This document shows, one piece after another, positions 8,815 through 18,084 of a stretch of DNA of 64,000 bases. The notes under the pieces are model-generated. The model saw only the letters and a program-made list of their open reading frames with translations, ran no database searches and had not been told where the DNA came from. Position 1 is the first letter of the stretch, and the number at the start of each line of letters is the position of its first letter. The DNA comes from Ignavibacteria bacterium UBA2360 (GTDB taxonomy: Bacteria > Bacteroidota > Ignavibacteria > Tepidaquicellales > OLB5): the NCBI GenBank assembly GCA_002344125.1, contig DDTQ01000012.1, forward strand, positions 335,360 through 399,359. The letters are read 5' to 3'. Made by a program: the position numbers and the translations under genes.

Positions 8815-11742
8815 ATGAAATACTTAAAGGCTTTTACATTATTTATTATAATTTTATCGCAAACCACATTTGGTTTTGACGATGAACCTGCTCCTATGGC
8901 TGAACTTTTCATACAAAACTTAAGCACGACAAAAGATATTTTTGTCAAAGTGATACCTGTGGGTTTTGTGTTTAACGGTAAGATAACCTCAGGTGTAAAA
9001 GATTTTCGATATTCTTCAGAAGCTTCTAAACCATTCAATTTTAGAGAAAACCACATTTTTGGTGGTTACAGGAAATTGCATAAAATTACCGGTAGCTTTA
9101 CTTGGGAATCAAACGGATTTTTACTAAATCACGATTTAGGCTTAGCTCAAGGTTCCGCATGTGATAGCATAATAGGTTTTGGAAAATACAGGATTGAGTT
9201 TTGGGATATTGATCCTGATTCTGATGAACCCGAATTTTTGTTAGATTATTGTTTAATTGACTTTAGCGATTGGGATTATACAGTCAACTATAGTAATGCT
9301 GATGTTTTTTTCAAATATTATAGTGACAATAATATTACATGTCAATTTAATGGTCCTGAAATTTCCATTTCTCATGAATGCGCTAACAGAGATTTGAAAA
9401 TTTGGAAACAAATTACAGGTGTGAGTCCTTGTAGTTATACAAATAATATCCAAAACAAAGGAAACTTTAAAACTACAACAGAAACGAATTATAATTCGTA
9501 TCTTTACTTTCCAATTAAGGCATCTGACTATGCAGGATTTCCTCAACATTTAAATTACGGAAGTTTGTTTTTGAATTTTAGTGTAGCTTCTGGCCATCAT
9601 GCTTATATAAAGCAAAACGAAACAATGTACATAGAAAGCGGTGCCACATTTACGGTTCAAAATAATGCTATTCTCACGTTTCAAAGCAATAGCACTCTTT
9701 ATATAAAACGTGGAGGAAAATTCTGTAATAATGGTACGGTCAATGGTAATATCAGAATAATCTATGAAAGAGTAGGCATTTATAATTATTGTTCACCTGC
9801 GTTTACGCCCTTTATTGGAGGTAACGTAACAATCGAAGACAGCGCAATTGTGGAATTTCCTGACAGCACAACAATAGTTTTTGATAGTACTGCTGTATTT
9901 ACAATGATGCCGCATTCTGAATTAAGAATGGGAAAACATTCAAAGATAATATTTCAGAACGGTTCAAGAATAAAGTGCAATAATGCTAAAATTACATCAC
10001 TTGACTCAACTCATACCTGGGATGGCATTTATCTCTCCGATGACGCAAACGATACTATAAAGAACTGTGTCATTCAGAATGCATACAATGGCATAAATGT
10101 TTCAGAACCAAGTTCTATCAGTCTGACAAATTATACGACTGAGATTACAAATTGTACTTTTAAAAATTCGACAAGTACGCAGCTTCTTAATCAGGTTTAC
10201 ATAGATGGATCAAGCGGCGTGCTTGTTAAAGGGTGTTCAACTGAATCGGGTATTTCATCGGGATTTGCTTCCTGTATCGTAATGCAGTATTGCCCATCAG
10301 GTAGTGTAGTAATTGCCGATAATAATTTCAGTAACTGTGATATTGGTATTACTGCTATACAATCCTCACCCTACATTGCAAGAAATATCATTACAGGTTT
10401 AACAGGGTCAGGAATAGGATTGTATTTAGATAACTCCAACGGTACAATTGAATACAATATTGTAAATAACTTTGAAAAATCAATTGAATGCGGTTACTCT
10501 TCTCCATATTTACTTAAAAATACATTCAATGATGCATCTGATATGATAGTTCAGCTTTATTCATCTTCTGTTCCTGTAATGCGACCCGTGAACTCGGGCA
10601 CAGTAATAAGATGGCTTGGCGGGAACAATACTTTATCCGGAATGCCAACTACAGGAGCTTTTGTTCTTGAAAAGGAAAGCTACCCGATGATGGATTCAGG
10701 TTACAACAAAATACTTACAAACGGTTATAATTACGTATCAGGGGATCTTGACGGAGACCTTGATGCGGGAATGAACCACTGGCAGGATAATCCACCCAAT
10801 ACAGCGTATTATGCGGTATCAGGCGGTGATGTGATCTACGATCCTGTATTCAATGGCACAAGCCTGCCAAGTATGGATTATTACGACTTGAATTCACTTG
10901 GATTTGGAATGTATGACAGCGTTTTTGTAATAGATAATGGCGATAATCCACTTGCAGGTTCATTATTCATGCAGGCATATTCAAATGAGATGTCAGGTAA
11001 TTACTCAACTGCGATTACAAAATATAAAGATGTAGTTACAGAATACAAAACATCAACCTATGCAACGGTATCACTTGCAAGGATATTCAACTGCCTGGAA
11101 AAGAATAACGGCAGTGTATCTGATTACAGTAATATTCAGAGTTATTACACAGGTATAAAGAATGATACCAATAACACAAAGGAATCAAGAGAAATATCAG
11201 AAGATTTTGTAATCAAGAGCAAGGTCAGACAGGGTAACATCATGGAAGCAGTAAGCGACTATGAAAATATTTATCAGAACAACCAGAATACACACAAAGG
11301 CACTCACGCATTACTCAACAAACTTTGTTTGCTGAAGTATGGTTCAGGTGGTGATAATCCGAACGGCAGTTCAGGAACAGAAAGCAAAATTGATATATTA
11401 TCGTTAATCAGCGGCAAATCATTAAGCCAGAATGTTAGCAATAATACAAACAATACACCAAGGACATTTAAGCTGCACCAGAATTACCCAAACCCGTTTA
11501 ATCCAACAACTAACATTAAGTATGACATCCCAAGGGATGCGAATGTATCAATAAAGATATATGATCTTCTTGGCAGAGAAGTATTTAGTGTTAGCGAATA
11601 CAAAACTGCAGGCAGTCATGAAGTTTTGTTTGATGGTAGCAATCTGGCGAGTGGTTTGTATTTTTATAGCTTAGAAGCAAGTCCTTCGACAGGCTTAGGA
11701 CGAGGATATTTTGAAACCAAAAAGATGGTACTGGTAAAGTAA
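8815..11742 (+). CDS. T9SS surface protein with parallel beta-helix
   Basis: The 975-residue secreted protein has a signal peptide (FTLFIIILSQTTFGF). An N-terminal unique region runs to about residue 270. Right-handed beta-helix/PbH1-type repeats follow (about 290-600: GATFTVQNNAILTFQSNSTLYI, DTIKNCVIQNAYNGINV, NSNGTIEYNIVNNF). Next come a helical, TPR-like stretch (about 710-850) and a T9SS type A sorting domain (NYPNPFNPTTNIKY to KKMVLVK). Beta-helices of this kind occur in polysaccharide lyases and adhesins; no lyase catalytic motif is recognisable, so a carbohydrate-binding or adhesive role is only a suggestion. The 3' part (from about 10000) is visibly less AT-rich than the 5' part, which hints at a mosaic gene. 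Confidence 0.8.
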   Translation: MKYLKAFTLFIIILSQTTFGFDDEPAPMAELFIQNLSTTKDIFVKVIPVGFVFNGKITSGVKDFRYSSEASKPFNFRENHIFGGYRKLHKITGSFTWESNGFLLNHDLGLAQGSACDSIIGFGKYRIEFWDIDPDSDEPEFLLDYCLIDFSDWDYTVNYSNADVFFKYYSDNNITCQFNGPEISISHECANRDLKIWKQITGVSPCSYTNNIQNKGNFKTTTETNYNSYLYFPIKASDYAGFPQHLNYGSLFLNFSVASGHHAYIKQNETMYIESGATFTVQNNAILTFQSNSTLYIKRGGKFCNNGTVNGNIRIIYERVGIYNYCSPAFTPFIGGNVTIEDSAIVEFPDSTTIVFDSTAVFTMMPHSELRMGKHSKIIFQNGSRIKCNNAKITSLDSTHTWDGIYLSDDANDTIKNCVIQNAYNGINVSEPSSISLTNYTTEITNCTFKNSTSTQLLNQVYIDGSSGVLVKGCSTESGISSGFASCIVMQYCPSGSVVIADNNFSNCDIGITAIQSSPYIARNIITGLTGSGIGLYLDNSNGTIEYNIVNNFEKSIECGYSSPYLLKNTFNDASDMIVQLYSSSVPVMRPVNSGTVIRWLGGNNTLSGMPTTGAFVLEKESYPMMDSGYNKILTNGYNYVSGDLDGDLDAGMNHWQDNPPNTAYYAVSGGDVIYDPVFNGTSLPSMDYYDLNSLGFGMYDSVFVIDNGDNPLAGSLFMQAYSNEMSGNYSTAITKYKDVVTEYKTSTYATVSLARIFNCLEKNNGSVSDYSNIQSYYTGIKNDTNNTKESREISEDFVIKSKVRQGNIMEAVSDYENIYQNNQNTHKGTHALLNKLCLLKYGSGGDNPNGSSGTESKIDILSLISGKSLSQNVSNNTNNTPRTFKLHQNYPNPFNPTTNIKYDIPRDANVSIKIYDLLGREVFSVSEYKTAGSHEVLFDGSNLASGLYFYSLEASPSTGLGRGYFETKKMVLVK

Positions 11743-11810
11743 TCCCGCCAAGTCGGGTCTGCGAATCTGCTATTGTAGATTCTTGAAAGTAAAATTTAGA
11801 AACATTGACA

Positions 11811-11847
11811 AACCTGCCAGGTCTTAAAGATCTGACAGGTTTTTTTC
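11811..11847 (+). terminator. Rho-independent terminator
   Basis: A stem of about 13 bp with two mismatches/wobbles (AACCTGCCAG... / ...CTGACAGGTT) is followed by seven T. It closes the 7292-11742 transcription unit before the cytochrome operon. Confidence 0.75.
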
Positions 11848-11963
11848 TTATTTTTTATATTTTTTCATCCCCATCCAATCCCCTCAAAATGCGCAATTTT
11901 TGTGGATTTTTTCTACATCTCTAAGAAAAACACTCGCTAATTCGCCAAAAACAGCACTTTTTA

Positions 11964-11979
11964 TGGCACGTTAATTGTA
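11964..11979 (+). promoter_or_regulatory. Putative sigma-54 (-24/-12) promoter of the multiheme operon
   Basis: The sequence reads TGGCACG-TTAA-TTGTA: a perfect -24 element, correct spacing, and a -12 element with TTG kept but T instead of the usual C after it. It is 29 nt before the first ATG of the operon (12008), leaving room for a short leader. The same TGGCACG block occurs upstream of the octaheme gene. Confidence 0.5.
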
Positions 11980-12007
11980 TGTTATATAGAGTAACTGTTA
12001 TAAACAC

Positions 12008-12355
12008 ATGAATAATTTTAACATACACATATTTAGCCTAAAACCGGAGATCTGCTCTCTTATCAGGAAAACACTTGGTGCAGAGCGGTATAATATAAGC
12101 TGCACCAGCGGTGAGCTTATCAATGAAGCGTTTGTAGAGAATTTTAAAAATGAGGTAAACTGTCTTGTGCTTGATAAAGATATCGATCCCGCTCTTGCAA
12201 AATCCATAAAACAAAAATTCAGCTCAATACCGATAATCTGTCTTCCTTCACTGGGTGCTGAATTTAAAGAATCGAAAGACGTGAAGTACATGTCTGAACC
12301 ATTTAAGCTGAGCGAGCTTAAAAAAGCGATTGAAGAAATTGCGCAAAGTGTATAA
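12008..12355 (+). CDS. Degenerate receiver-domain protein heading the cytochrome operon
   Basis: The 115-residue protein has the alternating beta/alpha pattern of a CheY-like receiver: NIHIFSLKP (beta1), NCLVLDKDID with a possible phospho-acceptor Asp, PIICLPSLG (beta4) and VKYMSEPFKLSELKKAI. The usual Lys before Pro-Phe is Glu, and the acidic pair after beta1 is missing, so phosphorylation is doubtful. It has no output domain. It is the first gene after the sigma-54-like promoter, about 60 nt before the first cytochrome. A role as a phosphorylation-independent adaptor in regulation or assembly is inference, and it could also be a remnant of a regulator. Confidence 0.6.
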   Translation: MNNFNIHIFSLKPEICSLIRKTLGAERYNISCTSGELINEAFVENFKNEVNCLVLDKDIDPALAKSIKQKFSSIPIICLPSLGAEFKESKDVKYMSEPFKLSELKKAIEEIAQSV

Positions 12356-12415
12356 ACTTGAGTGTGTAAGTATTAAGTTAAAGGAAAATTAAAGCAGCTT
12401 AATTTGACCGAAAAA

Positions 12416-14338
12416 ATGAAAATGAACAGCTATCTGAAAAATATATTTGTGATCTTCGTACCGGTTCTGCTGGTTAGCGGATTGCTGATGTTTGCAGATA
12501 GTTATTCGGGATTCAAAAAACAAAGCACAGATGTATGCCTTTCATGCCATGAAGATAAAGATCTCTCCATGGATAAAGGCGGCAAAAAGATCTCGCTGTT
12601 TGTGAATGGCGAGGGTTACAAGAAGTCAGTTCATAACATTGCGGAATGCGAAGATTGCCACGAAAACTACAATCCCGATGAACTGCCGCACTCAAAAACA
12701 CAAAGTGAAGTCAATTGTATTTCATGCCACAAAGAATCAAAACCGGTTGAAACCAATGTTCACGCAAAAGTTAAGTGTTATGAGTGCCACACTAAGCATG
12801 ATATAAAACCGGCAAAGGAATTTGCCAAAGAGCAGACCAAATCATGTTTGAGCTGCCATAAACAAAAGAATATTCAGCATTATTCACAAAGCGTTCACGC
12901 TAAAAATAATGTTACCTGCGAAAGCTGCCACCAGGGCGGACATAGTGTGAAAAAAATTAGTAAGCAGGAAGTTGCTTCAACGTGCGGTAAATGCCATGGC
13001 GATCATCAAAAAGATTTTAAGAACAGTATTCACAGCCAGGTACTTAACAAGGGGAATAAAGATGCGCCGACCTGTACTGATTGCCACGGTTCACATAAAA
13101 TAATCCGCGGAAAGATCTCTGTTGAATCGCAGGCCTGTCTTGATTGCCATCTGGATGAAAAGAAATTCCCGGGTGATGGAAAGGGTTCAGCAAAGTTTGT
13201 GCAGCATTATAAGACCAGTATTCACGCCGCGGTTGAAAAAGACGGGCTGCTTGAAGCCGCCGGATGTGTTGATTGTCATGGTAACCATGTGATTGATAGT
13301 CCGGATAACCCAAAAGCATCAACAAACCGCGCAAGACTTATGGAAACATGCGGTAAATGCCACAAGGAAACTGTAGCGAACTTCAGGAAATCAAAGCACG
13401 GGCAGGAGCTTGCTAAGGGGAGCAAAGACGCGCCAACCTGCACTGATTGCCACGGCGAGCATGATATACAATCAACTTTGCTTTCAAACGATTTTTCTAA
13501 AATTAACTTAACGGATAAATGTTTAAGCTGCCATAAAGATGGCAAGATTCCGCATAAAAATTTTAAGGGTGAAGAAGAACTGATAACAGGATACCAAAAC
13601 AGCGTGCATTATACAGCGTTAAAGGAAGGGAACTTTGACGCGCCGACTTGTTACCAGTGTCATGGCGCGCATGAAATGGAAAGCGCCGCGAATCCTGAAA
13701 GTAAAATTAGCAAGAAAAATATTGCCAATACCTGCGGGCAATCAGGCTGCCACACCAGTCAGCTGACTGATTATAATGGCAGTATTCACGAAGTTGGAGT
13801 AAGCAAAGGCAATAACGATGCGCCGACATGCAACAATTGCCACGGTAATCATGGTATTATCAGTAAGAATGTTGATAATAAACTTCAGAAATCAAAGGAC
13901 ATTGTTACGTTATGTTCTGATTGCCATGGTTCTGTTGAACTTGTTGAACGGAATGACCTTCCTACCAAGATCACGGAAACGTTCCGTGAAAGTTTCCACG
14001 GACTGGCATTGAGAGGCGGCGGCAAAGAAGCCGCCAATTGTGAGAGCTGTCATGGCAGTCACAATGTTAGACCTTCAACTGATTCACTTTCAACTATAAA
14101 CAAAAAGAACTTACCCGAAACTTGCGGCAAATGTCACCCGGGTGCGACTGAAGTATTGTTCACATCGAAGATACATTTAACCAACCCTGAAGAAGATTCC
14201 CCGGGGGTTTTCTGGATCACAAGATTCTATATGATAATGATCTTCGGGCTTATTGGTTTTATGCTGCTGCATAATATACTCGATCTCAGAAGAAAGCTTC
14301 AGCATAAGAAGAAGATGCGGGAGGCAAAGAAAAAATGA
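12416..14338 (+). CDS. 19-heme membrane-anchored c-type cytochrome
   Basis: The precursor of about 640 residues has an N-terminal signal/anchor helix (IFVIFVPVLLVSGLLMF). Eighteen CXXCH sites and one CX4CH site (CGQSGCH) follow. Near the end is a transmembrane helix (FYMIMIFGLIGFMLLHNIL) and a basic cytosolic tail. The heme region contains internal repeats of the form S-x-H...KGxxDAPTC-x-x-CHGxH, so it grew by duplication of cytochrome c7/c3-like units. ATG at 12416 (or 12422) is preferred over the TTG at 12404. It overlaps the cytochrome b gene by 4 nt (ATGA). Its C-terminal anchor beside a cytochrome b gives a plausible quinone-side electron exchange, as in Geobacter Cbc-type modules. That analogy is mine and is not based on a sequence search. 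Confidence 0.92.
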   Translation: MKMNSYLKNIFVIFVPVLLVSGLLMFADSYSGFKKQSTDVCLSCHEDKDLSMDKGGKKISLFVNGEGYKKSVHNIAECEDCHENYNPDELPHSKTQSEVNCISCHKESKPVETNVHAKVKCYECHTKHDIKPAKEFAKEQTKSCLSCHKQKNIQHYSQSVHAKNNVTCESCHQGGHSVKKISKQEVASTCGKCHGDHQKDFKNSIHSQVLNKGNKDAPTCTDCHGSHKIIRGKISVESQACLDCHLDEKKFPGDGKGSAKFVQHYKTSIHAAVEKDGLLEAAGCVDCHGNHVIDSPDNPKASTNRARLMETCGKCHKETVANFRKSKHGQELAKGSKDAPTCTDCHGEHDIQSTLLSNDFSKINLTDKCLSCHKDGKIPHKNFKGEEELITGYQNSVHYTALKEGNFDAPTCYQCHGAHEMESAANPESKISKKNIANTCGQSGCHTSQLTDYNGSIHEVGVSKGNNDAPTCNNCHGNHGIISKNVDNKLQKSKDIVTLCSDCHGSVELVERNDLPTKITETFRESFHGLALRGGGKEAANCESCHGSHNVRPSTDSLSTINKKNLPETCGKCHPGATEVLFTSKIHLTNPEEDSPGVFWITRFYMIMIFGLIGFMLLHNILDLRRKLQHKKKMREAKKK

Positions 14339-15285
14339 GTACGATAGATAAGATAAAAACTGATAAATTGACCGCTGAGGAATTGACTGCTAAAGAGAAC
14401 TCTGAAGATATAAAGTATCTCCGAATGAATAAAAGCGAAAGGATCCAGCACTTCCTTTTATTCACAAGTTTTATTACGCTTATACTGACTGGTTTTGGAT
14501 TGAAATTTCCTGAAGCTTTCTGGGTAAGATGGATTGTCTATATAATAGGCGAAAACGCCTTTGAAGCGCGCGGAATTGTTCACAGGATAGCTTCAATTGT
14601 TATGATTGGCGCTTCGTTGTATCACCTGTATTACATATTGTTTGTGCCCCGGGGAAAGCAGCTTGTCAGAGATTTCCTTCCGCGCAAGCAGGACCTCATT
14701 GATTTCAAGGATTCAATGCTTTACCTCATAGGTAAAACTGAGGTTAAACCAAGGCTCGGCAGGTTCAGCTACATAGAAAAAATGGAGTACTGGGCTGTTG
14801 TCTGGGGTACCGTAATTATGGGCGCAACAGGTTTCATTTTGTGGTTTGAAAATACCTTCCTCAAAATTGTTGGAACTGAAGGAATGGAAATTTCAACAGC
14901 CATTCATTACTACGAAGCAATTTTAGCTTCACTTGCTATACTTGTTTGGCACTTCTATTTCATTTTCGTCAATCCCGATGTTGCGCCAATGAGCAAGGCG
15001 TGGTCAAAAGGATATTTGACCCGCGAGCAGATGGAGCATGAGCATCCCCTTGAGCTTGAAGAGCTTGATAGAGCCGCTGCAGAAGAAAAAGCAGCAGCAA
15101 ATAAGGAAGCCGAAGAAAAAGCAGCCGAAGAGTCAGCTTCAATGAAAAAAAATGAAGAGTCGAAGAAACCCGATGATGAGAGTCAAGCTTCCGCTGAAAA
15201 CAAAACATCTGAAACTTCCGGTAATAATAATTCAGGTAAAAATGAAGAAAACCCGGATACTGAAGTGCCTGAAGATAAGAAATAA
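14335..15285 (+). CDS. Di-heme cytochrome b (b561/FdhG-like) subunit
   Basis: Four transmembrane helices (about residues 39-58, 82-104, 148-170 and 186-210) carry His residues placed for two b hemes (QHFLLF; VHRIAS and LYHLYYI; AIHYYEA and VWHFYF). The fold matches the formate dehydrogenase gamma/cytochrome b561 type that oxidises or reduces quinones in the inner membrane. The last 80 residues are Glu/Lys/Ala-rich and low complexity, probably a disordered cytosolic tail that is absent from typical family members. Translational coupling to the 19-heme cytochrome suggests they form one quinol:cytochrome complex. Confidence 0.88.
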   Translation: MSTIDKIKTDKLTAEELTAKENSEDIKYLRMNKSERIQHFLLFTSFITLILTGFGLKFPEAFWVRWIVYIIGENAFEARGIVHRIASIVMIGASLYHLYYILFVPRGKQLVRDFLPRKQDLIDFKDSMLYLIGKTEVKPRLGRFSYIEKMEYWAVVWGTVIMGATGFILWFENTFLKIVGTEGMEISTAIHYYEAILASLAILVWHFYFIFVNPDVAPMSKAWSKGYLTREQMEHEHPLELEELDRAAAEEKAAANKEAEEKAAEESASMKKNEESKKPDDESQASAENKTSETSGNNNSGKNEENPDTEVPEDKK

Positions 15286-15323
15286 TATTGTATTACTAAA
15301 ACTATACTGATCATACTGTAAAA

Positions 15324-17402
15324 ATGAGCGATCAATTAAAAGAAGAAAAACCAAACGAAGAAAGTTCTGAGCAAACGGCATCCAAAGATAAAAAGCCGGT
15401 AAGGTTCTTTAAGAAGATACGGGGCTACAGAAGATTTTTACTTTTTACCGGTATCTACTTAGGATTATTTTTAGTTCTTCTTGCAGGTTCGGCTGAATAT
15501 ACTTCAAGGCCGGCATTCTGTCCTACATGCCATTATATGGAATCGTTCTATCAAAGCTGGAGGACATCCGCTCATAACAAAGTTGATTGTGTTGAGTGTC
15601 ATTTTGAACCCGGAATATCCGGAACTGTCCGGGGGAAGCTCAACGGTCTGGTACAGATAGTAAGTTATGTATCGCAATCTTACAAAAAGCGCAAACCGTG
15701 GGCTGAAATTCCCGATAATACCTGCGCTCGCTCCGGCTGCCATGAAATGCAGGATATCAAGGATTCAACTTATAACTTCAAGGGTGTAATGTTTTCGCAC
15801 AAAAATCACCTGCAGGAACAAAGAAGAGGGAAGACACTAAAATGCACAAGCTGCCATTCACAAGTAGTACAGGGTTCGCACATTGAGGTGACTGAAGCTA
15901 CTTGTTTCACATGTCATTTTAAAAAATCCGATGACCCTGAACATAAATTCGATAAACTGGCAGATTGCAAAACCTGCCACAGCTGGGAAAACAAATCGAA
16001 GGATGAAATGGCAAGTTTCAGATATGACCATACCGGCGTAGTTGAAAACAAAATGGCGTGCCTTGATTGCCACTCAAACACAATTGCCGGAAGCGGCGGT
16101 GTTGGCAAAGAAAGATGTTTCCAGTGCCACTTCGAAACTGAAAGACTTGAAAAGTTCACTGATACTGAGCTGATGCATAATACTCACATTAAGAAGCACA
16201 GCATGAAGTGTTATACCTGCCATAACCAGATAGAGCACAAAGTCCAGCAGATGGATCCGACCGCTCCGCCGGACTGCCAGTCATGTCACAGCAACGCACA
16301 TACATCACAGGTGAGTTTATACACAGGTCAGAATGGTTTCAATGTGGAAAAATCACCCAGTGCCATGTTCATGAACGGTATTAACTGCCGCGGCTGCCAT
16401 GTATTCCACGAAATGGATAAGATGGATATCAAAACCTCCAAATCCGGCGGCAAAGCTTGTGAAAAATGCCACGGCAAAGGATATGATAAACTTGTTGACC
16501 AGTGGAAAGCCGGTACAGTAAAAAGAGTCGCGTCAATTAATTCTATCTATAAGAATGTTCTGCCTATAATTTCAAGAAGCACAAGCGATAAAAAGCCGCA
16601 GGCAGAAGAATTAATGAAACAGGCTGAGCATAATATCAGGATAGTTGAAGTAGGAAAAAGCGTGCATAACATTCAGTTTGCAGATAAGCTGCTCATAGGC
16701 GCATACGGTTTGATGAAAAACGCGCTTTCTACAATTGGTGCGGCCAATTCACTGCCTGAATTTACATCAGCCAGTGAGTTTATTCCAAACGAGTGCTACA
16801 GCTGCCATTCAGGTATCCAGGAAATTAATGTGAAGAAGTTCGATATGAATTTTTCACACAACAAACACATTGTTGATAATAAAATTTCCTGTAATAAATG
16901 CCACAGCAATGAACAAAAGCACGGCGCTACTATAATAACCAAACAAAGCTGCAATAACTGCCACCACAGCTCGAGTAAAACCAATGAAAGCTGCGCGAAA
17001 TGCCACAAGTTCCAGGAACAGGTTTATAATGGTAATGCATTCGGCAAAAACCAGCCTGACTTTATGAAAACAGCAGGCGCAGGATGCGGTGATTGCCACT
17101 TAAATGCCGATAAAGTTGTGAAGCCCGATAAAATGATCTGTTTAAAATGCCACGAAGCGGGATATGAAGACCAGATGGGTGAGTGGAAAACCGATGTGAA
17201 GAAAATTGCGGGTGAGCTTGGTGAGCTCATTCAGAAAGCTAAGGGGATGGAGCTCAGCAATGAAGAAAAAGCTGAAGTTGAGGACGCTAAAAAAGTGCTG
17301 AACCAGATATCTTCACATCAAAGCATCTACGTACATAACTATGATCTGATAACAACAGTTCTTAACGAAAAGAAAAAGAAACTTAAGAACTTCGTTAAAT
17401 AG
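15324..17402 (+). CDS. 18-heme NapC/NirT-type membrane cytochrome
   Basis: The 692-residue protein has a charged cytosolic N-terminus, one transmembrane helix (RRFLLFTGIYLGLFLVLLAG) and then the NapC/NirT signature with its first heme (SRPAFCPTCHYMESFYQSW) and HNKVDCVECHFEPG. It carries 17 CXXCH plus one CX4CH site (CARSGCH). NapC/CymA proteins take electrons from quinol on the periplasmic face and normally carry four hemes. This one is extended by two further heme blocks separated by a heme-free helical segment (about residues 395-490) and ends in a helical tail. It could carry electrons from the membrane well into the periplasm in one chain. It is the second potential quinol-oxidising entry point in the operon. 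Confidence 0.92.
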   Translation: MSDQLKEEKPNEESSEQTASKDKKPVRFFKKIRGYRRFLLFTGIYLGLFLVLLAGSAEYTSRPAFCPTCHYMESFYQSWRTSAHNKVDCVECHFEPGISGTVRGKLNGLVQIVSYVSQSYKKRKPWAEIPDNTCARSGCHEMQDIKDSTYNFKGVMFSHKNHLQEQRRGKTLKCTSCHSQVVQGSHIEVTEATCFTCHFKKSDDPEHKFDKLADCKTCHSWENKSKDEMASFRYDHTGVVENKMACLDCHSNTIAGSGGVGKERCFQCHFETERLEKFTDTELMHNTHIKKHSMKCYTCHNQIEHKVQQMDPTAPPDCQSCHSNAHTSQVSLYTGQNGFNVEKSPSAMFMNGINCRGCHVFHEMDKMDIKTSKSGGKACEKCHGKGYDKLVDQWKAGTVKRVASINSIYKNVLPIISRSTSDKKPQAEELMKQAEHNIRIVEVGKSVHNIQFADKLLIGAYGLMKNALSTIGAANSLPEFTSASEFIPNECYSCHSGIQEINVKKFDMNFSHNKHIVDNKISCNKCHSNEQKHGATIITKQSCNNCHHSSSKTNESCAKCHKFQEQVYNGNAFGKNQPDFMKTAGAGCGDCHLNADKVVKPDKMICLKCHEAGYEDQMGEWKTDVKKIAGELGELIQKAKGMELSNEEKAEVEDAKKVLNQISSHQSIYVHNYDLITTVLNEKKKKLKNFVK

Positions 17403-17479
17403 AGATATTTATATAAAAATTAATTAAATTTAAGAAATATAACTTCATTAAAAACTTAATGATAAAAGAGGTAAACAAA

Positions 17480-18037
17480 ATGAGAACCAAGATCACAATT
17501 GTTTCACTTATCCTTTTTGTAATAGCAGCATACAGCTTTACATTTGCTGAATACGCGCACAAAGCCGGAGCATTTAAATATGTTGGCGTGCAAACTTGCG
17601 TCGGCGCATGCCATAAAACAGATGCGCAGGGCAAACAGCTTGATATCTGGCAAAGCAGTAAGCACGCAAACGCTTTTAAAACACTTCAGACACCTGAAGC
17701 GGATAAAATTGCCAAAGATAAAGGCTTTACAACTCCTGCTGCGGAAACCCCGCAGTGTCTGAAATGCCATACCACAGGCAAAGATATTGATCAGTCAGAA
17801 TTTGAATCAACATTCAACATTCAGGATGGCGTTCAGTGTGAAACCTGTCACGGTCCCGGTTCAGAATACAAAAAACTTTCGATCATGAAAGATATAGAAA
17901 AAGCAAAAGAGAACGGACTTATTGTTCATACAGAAAAAGAAGCTTTTTGTACAAGCTGCCATAACTCAGAAAGTCCGACATTCAAAAGCTTTAATTACGA
18001 AGAAATGTGGTCAAAGATAGCACACAAAAAACCGTAA
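17480..18037 (+). CDS. Tetraheme cytochrome c554-like periplasmic protein
   Basis: The 185-residue protein has a clear signal peptide (ITIVSLILFVIAAYSFTFAE). Its first heme site, CVGACH, has CX3CH spacing and is followed by QLDIWQSSKHANAFKTL, the pattern of the cytochrome c554 family. Canonical CLKCH, CETCH and CTSCH follow. Four hemes equals the number in cytochrome c554. The start at 17480 is taken because AGAGG precedes it at good spacing; the longer frame from 17459 adds seven residues before the signal peptide. It probably shuttles electrons between the membrane cytochromes and the outer-membrane module. Confidence 0.88.
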   Translation: MRTKITIVSLILFVIAAYSFTFAEYAHKAGAFKYVGVQTCVGACHKTDAQGKQLDIWQSSKHANAFKTLQTPEADKIAKDKGFTTPAAETPQCLKCHTTGKDIDQSEFESTFNIQDGVQCETCHGPGSEYKKLSIMKDIEKAKENGLIVHTEKEAFCTSCHNSESPTFKSFNYEEMWSKIAHKKP

Positions 18038-18084
18038 GGTTTTTTGATGTAAGCTGTTAAATTGATTTAACTAACAAATATAAA

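Noticed and set aside
9600..10500. Repeated short motifs in the beta-helix gene as a possible CRISPR or tandem DNA array
   Set aside because: The periodicity is at protein level (PbH1 turns) and the DNA copies are not alike.
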